Below are positions 1-9,231 of a DNA stretch of 64,000 bases, piece after piece; positions within the stretch are counted from its first letter, which is position 1; every line of letters begins with the position of its first letter. The stretch covers positions 1,612,001-1,676,000 of the forward strand of contig NZ_JAXHBQ010000001.1 in assembly GCF_042466115.1 (NCBI RefSeq). Reading direction: 5' to 3'. Made by a program: the position numbers and the translations under genes. This DNA comes from SW4 sp042466115 (GTDB lineage: Bacteria > Pseudomonadota > Alphaproteobacteria > Rhodobacterales > Rhodobacteraceae). Below the pieces are notes generated by a model. It did no database searches. It saw only the letters and a list, made by a program, of their open reading frames with translations, and had not been told where the DNA came from.

Positions 1-723
1 GAAATTCATCGCGGGTGATCCGATGAACCCCGCCACGAACTTGTTGTCGGGATCACGATACAGATCCATCGGCGAACCCACCTGTTCAATCACGCCCGCA
101 CGCAGCACGACAATCTTGTCCGCCAGCGTCATCGCCTCGACCTGATCATGCGTCACATAGATCATCGTCGCGCCGATTTCCTTGTGCAGGCGGGCGATTT
201 CGACACGCATCTCGACGCGCAGTTCCGCATCAAGGTTCGACAGGGGTTCGTCGAACAGAAACACCTCGGGGCCGCGCACAATCGCGCGCCCTATCGAAAC
301 CCGCTGACGCTGACCGCCCGACAGGGCGGCGGGCTTGCGTTTCAGGTAGTCCTCAAGCTTGAGGATACGCGTGGCCTCGCCGACCTTCTTGTCGATCTCG
401 GCCTTGGGATGGCCGTTCATCTTCAGCCCGAACCCCATGTTCTGCTCTACGGTCATATGCGGATAAAGCGCATAGGTCTGAAACACCATCGCCACACCGC
501 GCTGTGCGGGATCCATCCGCGTCACATCACGTTCGCCGATGGTCATTGACCCTTCGGTGGTTTCCTCCAAACCGGCGACCATGCGCAGCAACGTGGATTT
601 GCCGCACCCCGAAGGACCGACGAAAACGCAAAACTCGCCATCCTCGATTGTCAGGTCGATCCCGTGGATCACCTGCACATCGCCATACCGCTTGATTACG
701 TTGTTAAGTTGAACACCAGTCAT
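1..723 (-). CDS. sugar ABC transporter ATP-binding protein (MalK/UgpC type), C-terminus outside window
   Basis: The reading frame stays open from an ATG at 723 to the window edge (241 codons). It shows a Walker A motif (GPSGCGKST), the Q-loop (MVFQTYALYPHM), the ABC signature (LSGGQRQR), Walker B (VFLFDEPLSNLDA) and the H-loop (YVTHDQVEAMTLAD), followed by the usual GSPMDLYRDPDNKFVAGFIG segment. That is the MalK/UgpC/MsmK class, which powers CUT1 sugar importers from the cytoplasmic face. The C-terminal TOBE domain lies beyond base 1. It follows the IclR gene by 14 bases on the same strand, so both are probably one transcript. The matching binding protein and permeases are encoded divergently at 1678-4834, so this is inferred to be their ATPase. 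Confidence 0.93.
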   Translation of the reverse strand, partial: MTGVQLNNVIKRYGDVQVIHGIDLTIEDGEFCVFVGPSGCGKSTLLRMVAGLEETTEGSMTIGERDVTRMDPAQRGVAMVFQTYALYPHMTVEQNMGFGLKMNGHPKAEIDKKVGEATRILKLEDYLKRKPAALSGGQRQRVSIGRAIVRGPEVFLFDEPLSNLDAELRVEMRVEIARLHKEIGATMIYVTHDQVEAMTLADKIVVLRAGVIEQVGSPMDLYRDPDNKFVAGFIGSPAMNF

Positions 724-737
724 CTACTTCTTCCCTG

Positions 738-1529
738 TCATGAGGATGCAACGCGATCCGGAAAGCGCCATGCGCTTGCCTCGCGCGCGATCAGTTTCGC
801 GGTTTCTTGAATTTCGGGGACAAGCCGTTCAAGCCCCGCCAGATTGGTGCGCTCGGTCGAACTGGTCACCGACAAGCCACCCAGAACGCGGCCCGCCTCC
901 GACAGGATCGGCACCGCAACACAGATGATTCCGGGTTCGTGCTCCTCGCGGTCAAACCCATAGCCGTTTTCGCGAATTTTTGTCAGCTCGGCGCGCAGCG
1001 CATCTGCGTCAGAAAGCGTGTGATCGGTAAAGCGATGGAACGATTGCTGCTCGACGGTCTCGTCAAGCGTCGCGCGATCCATGAACGCCAGCATCGCCTT
1101 GCCCACACCTGTGCAATAGGCGGGTCCGATCTTGCCGGCGTCACTGAACATCTCTAGCGGACGGGCCGCGTTGCGTTTGTCCACATAAAGAACCTGCGCG
1201 TGGTCCAATTGGGCAAGGTGTATGGTTTCGCCCAGCCTTTCGCTCAGGGCATCCAGAAACGGACGCGCGACAGGCGCGAGCGACGACTGCGCCCATGCCG
1301 CATGGGCCAGCCGCACCAGCCGCACACCGGGCGCATAGGTGCCGCGTTCGGGATCAAACGACAACATGCCCTGATTGGTCAGTGATTGGACAAACCGATA
1401 CAGCGTGGCTTTTGGAAAAGGTGAATCGTCGATCAACTCGACGAATCGCACAGGCCGCCCGAACGCCGCCACCTGATCAAGCACGCTTAGCGCCTTGCCC
1501 ACCGTGCCATCGCCCGAATATCCCGCCAT
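738..1529 (-). CDS. IclR-family transcriptional regulator
   Basis: This 263-residue protein has an N-terminal winged helix (residues about 8-65, including FPKATLYRFVQSLTNQGML) and a C-terminal IclR effector-binding domain (GPAYCTGVGKAMLAF, GYGFDREEHEPGIICVAVPI). The frame is open to 1592, but the ATG at 1529 has a perfect AGGAGG five bases upstream and gives a normal family length, so that start is chosen. It lies between the ABC ATPase gene and the divergent galactoside operon. It probably represses that operon until a galactoside-derived effector binds, and it may control its own transcript. The effector is unknown. Confidence 0.9.
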   Translation of the reverse strand: MAGYSGDGTVGKALSVLDQVAAFGRPVRFVELIDDSPFPKATLYRFVQSLTNQGMLSFDPERGTYAPGVRLVRLAHAAWAQSSLAPVARPFLDALSERLGETIHLAQLDHAQVLYVDKRNAARPLEMFSDAGKIGPAYCTGVGKAMLAFMDRATLDETVEQQSFHRFTDHTLSDADALRAELTKIRENGYGFDREEHEPGIICVAVPILSEAGRVLGGLSVTSSTERTNLAGLERLVPEIQETAKLIAREASAWRFPDRVASS

Positions 1530-1581
1530 GCCGATCCTCCTCTTGCACTGCGCGATCCCCTCCAGAATCCCAACTGCGCTG

Positions 1582-1612
1582 TTGACAAGCATAGGCGACT
1601 CGGCATTATAAT
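1582..1612 (+). promoter_or_regulatory. sigma70-like promoter of the galactoside operon
   Basis: A perfect -35 TTGACA (1582-1587) and a perfect -10 TATAAT (1607-1612) are 19 bases apart, slightly long, which fits an activated or tightly controlled promoter. Transcription would begin near 1619. The solute-binding protein start at 1678 has AGGGAGG upstream. Confidence 0.6.
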
Positions 1613-1628
1613 TTCAATATCTAAAATC

Positions 1629-1649
1629 GAGTTTCACTATTTGGAACTC
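1629..1649. promoter_or_regulatory. candidate IclR operator (imperfect palindrome)
   Basis: The arms GAGTTTC (1629-1635) and GGAACTC (1643-1649) match at six of seven positions around a 7-base centre. The site lies just downstream of the predicted transcription start, where a bound repressor would block elongation. Assigning it to the adjacent IclR protein is inference from position. Confidence 0.45.
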
Positions 1650-1677
1650 ACTGAAGGAAGCAATAGGGAGGAAAACT

Positions 1678-2937
1678 ATGCGTTCCATCATGAAAGCGTC
1701 AGCACTGGCGCTCGGGCTTGCGTCTGTTTCGACAACGGCCCTTTTCGCAGAATCGCACGCGCTTAGCGGCGATCTGATCATCTTCTCGGACATGTCCAAC
1801 CCGGCACCACGCGCCGTCATGGAGGACATGGTCGCGCGTTTCGGAGAGATGCACCCCGATCTGAACATCGAACTCACGATCATTGATCGTGAAGCCTACA
1901 AAACCCAGATTCGCAACTTTCTGACGGCAAACACGCCGGACGTTGCCAACTGGTATGCCGCCAACCGGATGCGCCCCTATGTCGATGCCGGTCTGTTCGA
2001 AGACATCTCGGACCTTTGGGCCGAACCCGAAATGGAAGCGCTGGCCTCCACACGCGGCGCGATGACAATTGACGGCGCACAGTGGGGCGTTCCCTACACA
2101 TACTATCAGTGGGGCGTTTACTATCGTCAGGACATCTTTGCGGAACTCGGCCTGACCGAACCATCTACATGGGAAGAAGAGCTGGCAAACTGTCAGGCCA
2201 TCGTCGATAGCGGCCGCGCCTGCTATACAATCGGCACGAAATTCCTGTGGACTGCGGGCGGCTGGTTTGACTACCTCAACCTGCGCACCAACGGTTACGA
2301 CTTCCACATGCAACTGACCTCGGGCGAAATCCCCTGGACAGATGACCGTGTGCGCGAAACCTTCGCAAACTGGCGCACGCTGGTCGATATGGGCGCCTTC
2401 ATTGACGACCACCAGACCTACAGCTGGCAAGAAGCCCTGCCCTTCATGGTCAACGGCGAAGCTGCCGCTTACCTGATGGGTAACTTTGCTGTCGCACCTC
2501 TGCGCGAAGCAGGCCTGACCGATGATCAGCTGGACTTCTACCAGTTCGTGGAAATCACACCCGGTATCGCCAAGGCAGAAGATGCGCCAACCGATACGTT
2601 CCACATCCCGGCTGGTGCCGCCAACAAGGACGCAGCGCGCGAATTCCTGCGCTTCGTCGTGTCGCCTGAAAACCAGACGATCATCAACTCTGGTGCCGGC
2701 CTTGGCCAGCTGCCGATCAACGCTGGTGCATCGGTCGATGACGACAAGTTCCTGAACCAGGGCTTTGAAATGCTGTCCACCAATTCCCCGGGCGGCGTTG
2801 CACAGTTCTTTGACCGTGACGCATCGGCCGAAATGGCCGCAGCGGCCATGGAAGGCTTCCAGGAGTTCATGGTCTTCCCTGACAATCTTGATGATATTCT
2901 TGATCGTCTGGAAGAAACACGCATGAGCTTGCAGTAA
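1678..2937 (+). CDS. sugar ABC transporter substrate-binding protein
   Basis: This 419-residue protein begins with a Sec signal peptide (MRSIMKASALALGLASVSTT, cleavage near LFA-ES). The rest has the look of a family 1 extracellular solute-binding protein (GDLIIFSDMSNPAPRAVMED, DVANWYAANRMRPYVDAGLF, WGVPYTYYQWGVYYRQD). It would deliver sugar to the permease pair encoded next. The operon carries both alpha- and beta-galactosidase, so the ligand is inferred to be a galactoside or galacto-oligosaccharide. The start has a good SD (AGGGAGGAAAACT). A hairpin separates it from the permease genes, a usual arrangement that gives excess binding protein. Confidence 0.92.
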   Translation: MRSIMKASALALGLASVSTTALFAESHALSGDLIIFSDMSNPAPRAVMEDMVARFGEMHPDLNIELTIIDREAYKTQIRNFLTANTPDVANWYAANRMRPYVDAGLFEDISDLWAEPEMEALASTRGAMTIDGAQWGVPYTYYQWGVYYRQDIFAELGLTEPSTWEEELANCQAIVDSGRACYTIGTKFLWTAGGWFDYLNLRTNGYDFHMQLTSGEIPWTDDRVRETFANWRTLVDMGAFIDDHQTYSWQEALPFMVNGEAAAYLMGNFAVAPLREAGLTDDQLDFYQFVEITPGIAKAEDAPTDTFHIPAGAANKDAAREFLRFVVSPENQTIINSGAGLGQLPINAGASVDDDKFLNQGFEMLSTNSPGGVAQFFDRDASAEMAAAAMEGFQEFMVFPDNLDDILDRLEETRMSLQ

Positions 2938-2945
2938 ACCAAAAC

Positions 2946-2974
2946 GGACGGGGCGTGTCTTGCGCGCCCCGTCC
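2946..2974 (+). promoter_or_regulatory. intercistronic stem-loop after the binding-protein gene
   Basis: A perfect 10-bp stem (GGACGGGGCG with CGCCCCGTCC) closes a 9-base loop just after the binding-protein stop. No T-run follows, so it is more likely an mRNA stabiliser or partial attenuator than a full terminator. Confidence 0.6.
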
Positions 2975-3045
2975 ACCCCATTCCGCCTGACTTATCTGCA
3001 AGCCGCCACCGCGCTTTTCAAATAAGCCACGCAAGGACGCCGCCG

Positions 3046-3984
3046 ATGTCTGACACCGCCCTTCCCACGCGCAACGCAGAACACGATCCGTCATGGCTGC
3101 ACCGCAACCGGCAATCCATCGCGCCGTGGCTGTTCCTTGCGCCGGGCGTGCTCTTTTTCATGTTCTACGTGATCATTCCTGTCTTTCAGTCATTCTATAT
3201 CTCGACGTTTGACTGGAACGGGCTTGGGGAAATGTCCCAGCAGGGCACGCAGGTCGGGTTGGCAAACTACGTCGAACTGATGGACGACCGCAAATTCCAC
3301 ACCTCGCTGCTCAACAACCTCAAGTGGCTGGTGCTTTACCTGCTGGCGATCCCCGCGGGGCTGTTCATTTCGCTGTTCCTGAACCAGACCGTGCGCGGCA
3401 TCCGCCTTTACAAATCGCTGTTCTTCTTCCCTTTCGTGATCTCTCAGGTCGTTGTCGGCCTTGTGTTCACATGGTTCTACGATCCGAAATTCGGGCTGCT
3501 GAACGTGGCACTGGGTTGGTTCGGGATTGACGCGATCAACGTCCTTGGGGATCCGGCTCTTGCCACCTACGGCGTGATCCTTGCGGGTCTTTGGCCGCAA
3601 ACCGCCTATTGCATGATCCTGTATCTGACGGGCCTGAATGCGGTTGACCCCGAACAGGTCGAAGCCGCGCGCCTTGATGGCGCAAAAGGCGCACGCATGC
3701 TGTGGCACGTGATCATCCCGCAACTGAAACCCGCCACCTTCATCGCCTTTGTGGTGACGATCATCGGCGCGCTGCGCTCGTTCGATCTGATCAGCATCAT
3801 GACCAACGGCGGCCCCTTCGGGTCAACCCGCGTGCTGTCGTTTTACATGTTTGAAAAGTCGCTGGGCGAATACGGATTGCGCATGGGATACGGCGCCGCC
3901 ATCGCCGTGGTGCTGTTCCTGATCATGCTGGTCTTTATCGCCTACTTCCTGTGGTCGATGTATCAAGAAGAGAAGGGGCGCTAA
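3046..3984 (+). CDS. sugar ABC transporter permease (MalF type)
   Basis: This 312-residue protein has six hydrophobic segments; the first is WLFLAPGVLFFMFYVIIPVF. Its EAA loop for docking the ATPase (VEAARLDGAKGARMLWHVII) sits in the last third. That is the CUT1 permease pattern of MalF/UgpA/LacF. It forms the membrane channel with the following permease, whose start lies one base beyond this stop. It uses the binding protein upstream and probably the ATPase at 1-723. Confidence 0.92.
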   Translation: MSDTALPTRNAEHDPSWLHRNRQSIAPWLFLAPGVLFFMFYVIIPVFQSFYISTFDWNGLGEMSQQGTQVGLANYVELMDDRKFHTSLLNNLKWLVLYLLAIPAGLFISLFLNQTVRGIRLYKSLFFFPFVISQVVVGLVFTWFYDPKFGLLNVALGWFGIDAINVLGDPALATYGVILAGLWPQTAYCMILYLTGLNAVDPEQVEAARLDGAKGARMLWHVIIPQLKPATFIAFVVTIIGALRSFDLISIMTNGGPFGSTRVLSFYMFEKSLGEYGLRMGYGAAIAVVLFLIMLVFIAYFLWSMYQEEKGR

Positions 3985-3985
3985 G

Positions 3986-4834
3986 ATGTTTCCCACCCCA
4001 ATCGCCAAGACATCCCGCACGTGGCAGCTGACATATCAAAGCCTGCTGCCGCTTGTCCTGTTCATCTGGCTGATGCCTTTGCTTGCCGTTGCCGTCTTTT
4101 CAATCAAACCGGACGCGGATTTTTCCAACGCGAACTATTGGGGCTGGCCCACCTCCTTCGAGGGCATCACAAACTATGGCAAGGTCTTCCTCGACTCGCC
4201 GATGCCGCGCTTTTTGCTGAACTCGGTCTTTATCACCATCCCCACGGTGATCGGCGCGGTGGCCCTGTCCTGCATGACCGGCTTTGCCCTTGGGATCTAT
4301 AAATTCCGCGCGAACCTGTGGATTTTCTTCATGTTCGTTGCGGGCAATTTCGTGCCGTTCCAGATCCTCATGGTGCCGGTGCGCGACCTGACCGTGGACA
4401 TGGGGCTTTACAACACCAAGACTGGCCTCGTGCTATTTCACATCGCATTCCAGACAGGGTTCTGCACGCTGTTCATGCGTAACTTTATCCGCGCCCTGCC
4501 GTTTGAACTGATCGAAGCCGCCCGCGTCGAAGGCATCGCGGAATGGCGCATCTTCTGGTATGTTGTCCTGCCCCTGATGAAGCCTGCGATTGCCGCCCTG
4601 TCGGTGCTGATCTTTACGTTCATCTGGAACGATTATTTCTGGGCCGTGGTCCTGACCCAGGGCGAAAACGCGCAACCCGTTACCGCAGGGATCACCAGCT
4701 TTAACGCCCAGTATCGCGCGGCCTATCACCTGATGAGCGCGGGCAGCATCGTTGCCGCCCTGCCGCCCGTCGCGATGTTCTTTCTGATGCAAAAGCACTT
4801 CATCGCCGGTCTGACGCTGGGGGCCGTCAAGTAA
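3986..4834 (+). CDS. sugar ABC transporter permease (MalG type)
   Basis: The protein has 282 residues and six predicted membrane helices. The EAA motif (ELIEAARVEGIAEWRIFWYV) and the C-terminal segment ending in GLTLGAVK are typical of MalG/UgpE/LacG permeases. It is the second half of the importer channel. Its TAA overlaps the ATG of the alpha-galactosidase gene by one base (TAATG), which indicates translational coupling between uptake and hydrolysis. Confidence 0.92.
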   Translation: MFPTPIAKTSRTWQLTYQSLLPLVLFIWLMPLLAVAVFSIKPDADFSNANYWGWPTSFEGITNYGKVFLDSPMPRFLLNSVFITIPTVIGAVALSCMTGFALGIYKFRANLWIFFMFVAGNFVPFQILMVPVRDLTVDMGLYNTKTGLVLFHIAFQTGFCTLFMRNFIRALPFELIEAARVEGIAEWRIFWYVVLPLMKPAIAALSVLIFTFIWNDYFWAVVLTQGENAQPVTAGITSFNAQYRAAYHLMSAGSIVAALPPVAMFFLMQKHFIAGLTLGAVK

Positions 4835-6912
4835 TGCACCACTGGAGGATTGATGACGCGCGCCAGACCCTTGTGTTGGCTGCGACCGGTGAAAGATTGC
4901 CGCAGGTGGTCTATTGGGGCCCAGCCCTGCCCGCGCAGGAAAACCTTGCCACCCTGCACGCCACCCACGCCATCGACGTCACCGGCGGGATGCTGGACGC
5001 CAACCCCGATCTGTCGCTTTGCCCCGAAGCCACGCGCAGCTTTCCCGGCCAACCCGGCCTGATCGTGCGGGATGGGGAGGGCACCCCGCTGCTGCCGAAA
5101 TTCTGCTATGACAGCGAAAGCAACGGCAACGATCTGCGCCTGATCTACCGCGATGCCGCTAACGGGCTGACGCTGACATTCATCTTTGCGCTTGATCCCG
5201 ACACCCACATCATCACTGCCCAAACCGTGCTGGACGCGGACGCGCCGGTGCACCTGCACTGGCTGGCTGCGCCCGTCCTGCCCGCACCGCAGCACAGCGG
5301 TGAGATGATTGATTTTTCGGGCCGCTGGTGTGGTGAATTCCAGACCAACCGCACTGCATGGTCCGCCGGAATGCGCTACCGCGAAAACCGCACGGGGCGC
5401 ACAGGCCACGAACACTTTCCCGGCCTGATTATCCCCTGCACAGGCGCGACCAACACCCAAGGCGAAGCCTACGGATTCCATTATGGCTGGTCCGGCGGGC
5501 ACCGGATGATCGCCGAAGAATTGCAGGACGGCCGCCGCCAGATCCAATGGGGCCACGCCGCCCGCATGGAGACCGAGGCCGCGACCCAATTCAAGACCGC
5601 CCCGCTTTACATCACCTATTCACCCAGCGGGCTAAACGGTTGCGCCACCGCGTTCCAGCGCCACCTGCGCGACCGGATCATAACATGGCCCAAACCGGAC
5701 GCGCCCCGCCCCGTGCACTACAACTGCTGGGAGGCGATTTATTTCGACCACAACGTGCCGGCGTTGAAAGACATCGCCACACGCGCCGCTGACCTTGGCG
5801 CGGAACGGTTCGTGCTTGATGACGGCTGGTTCGGACAACGCGACGATGACACGCGTTCCCTGTCGGACTGGACGGTCGACCCACGCAAATACCCCGACGG
5901 GCTGCACCCGCTGATTGACCATGTGCACGGGCTTGGCATGACATTCGGCATCTGGTTCGAGCCGGAGATGATCAACCCCGACAGCGACATCCACCGCGCC
6001 CACCCCGACTGGGCTTTGGGTGGCGAAGACCAGACGCTGGGCCGCCAGCAAAAGGCGCTGAATATGGCACTGCCTGCCGTGCGCGATTTCCTTTATGACC
6101 GCATGTCGGCGATCCTGCGCGAACACCCCATCGACTATATCAAATGGGACCATAACCGCGTGTTGCCCATGCCCGATGCGGCGCAAACACGCGGATCATA
6201 TGCGCTGATCGACCGCCTGCGCGCCGACTTTCCGCAGGTGGAAATCGAAAGCTGCGCCTCGGGTGGCGGGCGGGTTGATTTCGGCATCCTGCAGCGCACA
6301 CAGCGGGTCTGGCTGTCCGACAGCAACGACGCCCTTGAACGGCTGCGTATCCAGCACAACGCCGCCCTGTTCCTACCGCTGTCCGTCACCGGCAGCCATG
6401 TTGGCCCGCGCTATTGTCATACCTCGGGGCGAATGCACGACATCACGTTTCGCGCATGGGTCGCAGCCCAACGGCACATGGGGTTCGAAATGGACCCGCG
6501 CGAGCTGACCGACAAGGAAGCCACAGTGCTGCGCCACGTCACCGCATGGTGGAAAGCCAACCGCGACTGGATGCAGCGTGCCGATATCCTGCGTCTGGAC
6601 AGCGCCGATCCGGCGGTGATCGCCGAACAGCAACTGGCCGCCGATGGCGCGCGTTTCGTTGTGTTTGCAGGTAAGGCCGACACCTCGGCCCAAATCGCCC
6701 CGCGCCCGCTGCGCCTCACGGCGCTTGATCCAAACGCGCAATACCTCATCAGCCTTGCCAATCAGCAAGACATCCACCACCTGTCCCGCGGCACCCCTGC
6801 TCTGAAATCCGGCCCCGTCACCCTAACGGGGCGTTATCTCATGGCAAACGGCATCACGTTGCCATGGTCCTTCCCTGACCGTATGTGGGTGCTTGAAGGG
6901 AAGAAACTGTGA
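4834..6912 (+). CDS. alpha-galactosidase, glycoside hydrolase family 36
   Basis: This 692-residue protein removes alpha-linked galactose from oligosaccharides. It has the GH36 layout: an N-terminal beta-sandwich, then a barrel with FVLDDGWFGQR and SDWTVDPRKYPDGL. The nucleophile motif is KWDHNR (Asp near 439) and the acid/base region is WLSDSNDALER (near 496). CASGGGRVD is also family-typical. There is no signal peptide, so it acts in the cytoplasm on imported sugar. Its stop overlaps the GTG of the kinase gene in GTGA. Length agrees with AgaA/RafA-type enzymes. The natural substrate is inferred. Confidence 0.94.
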   Translation: MHHWRIDDARQTLVLAATGERLPQVVYWGPALPAQENLATLHATHAIDVTGGMLDANPDLSLCPEATRSFPGQPGLIVRDGEGTPLLPKFCYDSESNGNDLRLIYRDAANGLTLTFIFALDPDTHIITAQTVLDADAPVHLHWLAAPVLPAPQHSGEMIDFSGRWCGEFQTNRTAWSAGMRYRENRTGRTGHEHFPGLIIPCTGATNTQGEAYGFHYGWSGGHRMIAEELQDGRRQIQWGHAARMETEAATQFKTAPLYITYSPSGLNGCATAFQRHLRDRIITWPKPDAPRPVHYNCWEAIYFDHNVPALKDIATRAADLGAERFVLDDGWFGQRDDDTRSLSDWTVDPRKYPDGLHPLIDHVHGLGMTFGIWFEPEMINPDSDIHRAHPDWALGGEDQTLGRQQKALNMALPAVRDFLYDRMSAILREHPIDYIKWDHNRVLPMPDAAQTRGSYALIDRLRADFPQVEIESCASGGGRVDFGILQRTQRVWLSDSNDALERLRIQHNAALFLPLSVTGSHVGPRYCHTSGRMHDITFRAWVAAQRHMGFEMDPRELTDKEATVLRHVTAWWKANRDWMQRADILRLDSADPAVIAEQQLAADGARFVVFAGKADTSAQIAPRPLRLTALDPNAQYLISLANQQDIHHLSRGTPALKSGPVTLTGRYLMANGITLPWSFPDRMWVLEGKKL

Positions 6913-7796
6913 CTAAACCGGACTGGATCGCGATTGACTGGGGCACCACACACTTGCGTGTATGGGGCATGACCGCCAGTGGCACCATCGTCGATCAGGC
7001 CAAGTCGGATCGCGGTATGGGCAGCCTGTCGCGCGACGAATTTGAAGGGGCTTTGCATGATCTGGTCGGCGACTGGGGCTGCACTGGCCCGATGATCGCC
7101 TGCGGCATGGTCGGCTCGCGTCAGGGCTGGGTCGAAGCGCCCTATGCCACAGCGCCTTGCCCCGCGTTGCCAGACGGGCTGACCCGCGCACCATCCGCCA
7201 CGATGGACGTGCGCGTGATCCCCGGTATCAAACAAATGCAACCCGCCGATGTGATGCGGGGCGAAGAAACCCAGATCGCCGGATTCCTGTCACTCAATCC
7301 CAAATGGGACGGAGTGATCTGCCTGCCCGGCACCCATACCAAATGGGTCCATATCAGCGCCGACGAGGTCGTCAGCTTCCAGACCTTCATGACCGGTGAA
7401 ATGTTTGCGCTTTTGTCTGGCCAGTCGGTGCTGCAGCATTCGATTGGCAACGGATGGGACGATGCGGCCTTTGCCACCGCCGTCAGCGAAGCGATCAGCA
7501 AACCAGAAGCCCTTGCCGCGCGACTGTTCAACCTGCGTGCCAACGAATTGGTCAACGGCCAGTGCCGCGACGCTGCACGCGCGCGTTTGTCGGGGCTGCT
7601 GATCGGGGCAGAACTTGCCGCTGCGCGACCCTACTGGTTGGGACAATCCGTGGCGGTTGTCGGCGCTGGCCCGCTTGCTAAGATCTATACAACCGCGCTG
7701 ACCGCCCAAGGCGTGCCCGTCACCCAAACTGATGGGGATCGTGCGACCCTTGCCGGGCTAACCGCCGCCTATCGCCGCCTGAAAGCCACATCATGA
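6909..7796 (+). CDS. dgoK: 2-dehydro-3-deoxygalactonokinase
   Basis: The protein has 295 residues and starts at a GTG overlapping the preceding stop. The N-terminal phosphate-binding motif IDWGTTHLRVW and the motifs GMVGSRQGWVEAPY, PGTHTKWV and TFMTGEMFALL are those of DgoK. It phosphorylates 2-keto-3-deoxygalactonate at O6, the fourth step of the DeLey-Doudoroff galactose route. The aldolase for the next step follows with an ATGA overlap. Confidence 0.93.
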   Translation: MTKPDWIAIDWGTTHLRVWGMTASGTIVDQAKSDRGMGSLSRDEFEGALHDLVGDWGCTGPMIACGMVGSRQGWVEAPYATAPCPALPDGLTRAPSATMDVRVIPGIKQMQPADVMRGEETQIAGFLSLNPKWDGVICLPGTHTKWVHISADEVVSFQTFMTGEMFALLSGQSVLQHSIGNGWDDAAFATAVSEAISKPEALAARLFNLRANELVNGQCRDAARARLSGLLIGAELAAARPYWLGQSVAVVGAGPLAKIYTTALTAQGVPVTQTDGDRATLAGLTAAYRRLKATS

Positions 7797-8398
7797 CCCG
7801 CAATATCATTGCTATCCTGCGCGGAATCACCCCGCCCGAAGCCGCCGCCGCCGCGGCCGCCCTGATCGACGCAGGCATCACCAAGATCGAAGTGCCGCTG
7901 AATTCGCCTGATCCGTTCGACAGCATCAGGGCGATGGCCGATGCACATGGCGACACCGCCTTGATCGGCGCGGGCACCGTCCTGTCCACCGATGACGTGG
8001 CACGCGTGGCACAGGCGGGCGGCAAACTGGTCGTATCGCCCAATTGCGATCCGCGCGTGATTGTCGCGACCAAAACCGCCGCCATGGCCAGCTGGCCCGG
8101 CGTTCTCACGCCAACCGAATGTTTCGCCGCACTGAAAAACGGCGCCGACGGGCTGAAAATCTTCCCCGGTTCCCTGCTTGGCCCCGCAGGCTTGCAGGCG
8201 ATCCGCGCGGTCCTGCCCGCCGGCACCCAAGTCTATGCAGTTGGCGGCGCAGGCCCGGACAACTTTGGCGACTGGTTTGCCGCAAGCGCAGACGGTTTCG
8301 GCATCGGATCGGCCCTTTACAAGCCCGGTATGACCCTGGCCGACATCGCAGCGCGCGCCGCTGACATCGTCGCCGCCTATGATGCAGCGCGCCCATGA
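7793..8398 (+). CDS. dgoA: 2-dehydro-3-deoxy-6-phosphogalactonate aldolase
   Basis: This 201-residue KDPG/KDPGal aldolase splits 2-keto-3-deoxy-6-phosphogalactonate to pyruvate and glyceraldehyde 3-phosphate. The opening NIIAILRGITPPEA, the EVPLNSPDPF strand, GAGTVLS, and the Schiff-base lysine in LKIFPGSLLGPAG fit the family. PNCDPRV fits DgoA better than the glucose-type Eda. It lies between the kinase and the lactonase, overlapping both by four bases. Confidence 0.93.
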   Translation: MTRNIIAILRGITPPEAAAAAAALIDAGITKIEVPLNSPDPFDSIRAMADAHGDTALIGAGTVLSTDDVARVAQAGGKLVVSPNCDPRVIVATKTAAMASWPGVLTPTECFAALKNGADGLKIFPGSLLGPAGLQAIRAVLPAGTQVYAVGGAGPDNFGDWFAASADGFGIGSALYKPGMTLADIAARAADIVAAYDAARP

Positions 8399-9222
8399 TA
8401 TTTGACGATCGCATCTGCCAGCTGGGTGAAGGACCGCTTTGGCATCCGGCCCGTAACGAACTGTTCTGGTTCGATATTCTGGGGAAAACCCTGCACACGC
8501 AAACGCAATCCTGGGGGTTTGACGAATATGTTTCCGCCGCTGGATGGGTCGATGGCAACAGCCTGATCCTTGCCTCGGCCTCGGCCCTGCACCACTTTGA
8601 TCTGACCACCGGCAAGGCCGATACTCTTTGCCCGCTCGAAGCCGACAACCCCGTTACGCGCTCAAACGACGGACGTGCGGACCCTTATGGCGGCTTCTGG
8701 ATCGGCACCATGGGAATCGACGCCCAAGACGGCGCAGGCGCGATCTATCGCTACTATCGCGGCGAATTGCGCCAGCTTTATGCCCCTGTCACGATCAGCA
8801 ACGCAATCTGCTTCAGTCCCGATGGCGGCCACGCCTATTTCACCGATACGCCGACCCAGAAAATCATGCGGGTCGCGCTTGATACCGAGGGCTGGCCCAA
8901 GGGCGACCACGCACTCTGGCTTGACCTGTCAGGCACCAATTGGCGGCCTGACGGCGCGGTTGTCGACGCTGATGGCAACCTCTGGAACGCCCAATGGGGC
9001 GCCAACCGCGTGGCCTGCTACGATCCTGATGGGGCTTTCATCGAAGCCGTTGCCTTTGGCGCGTCGCAAACCTCTTGCCCTGCATTTGGCGGCGACAACC
9101 TGCAAACCCTGTTCTGCACATCCGCCGCTGTTGGCCTGAGCGACCCAAGCACCCATGACGGCAAAACCTTTGCCACCAAGGTCAATCATACCGGCCAACC
9201 CGAACACCAAGTTATCCTTTAA
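8395..9222 (+). CDS. SMP-30/gluconolactonase-family sugar lactonase
   Basis: This 275-residue six-bladed propeller protein has family metal-binding motifs: the glutamate in QLGEGPLWHP, SNDGRADPYGGFWIGTMG, and the aspartate in NWRPDGAVVDADGNLW. Such enzymes open aldonolactones to aldonic acids. In this operon the substrate is most plausibly galactono-lactone made by a galactose dehydrogenase, or arabinono-lactone. It has no signal peptide and overlaps the aldolase gene by four bases. Confidence 0.88.
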   Translation: MIFDDRICQLGEGPLWHPARNELFWFDILGKTLHTQTQSWGFDEYVSAAGWVDGNSLILASASALHHFDLTTGKADTLCPLEADNPVTRSNDGRADPYGGFWIGTMGIDAQDGAGAIYRYYRGELRQLYAPVTISNAICFSPDGGHAYFTDTPTQKIMRVALDTEGWPKGDHALWLDLSGTNWRPDGAVVDADGNLWNAQWGANRVACYDPDGAFIEAVAFGASQTSCPAFGGDNLQTLFCTSAAVGLSDPSTHDGKTFATKVNHTGQPEHQVIL

Positions 9223-9231
9223 GGGACCGAC

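Noticed and set aside
1699..2976. A 425-codon minus-strand frame opposite the sugar-binding protein
   Set aside because: It is the shadow of a clear solute-binding protein with a signal peptide and SD; the antisense product has no recognisable domain.
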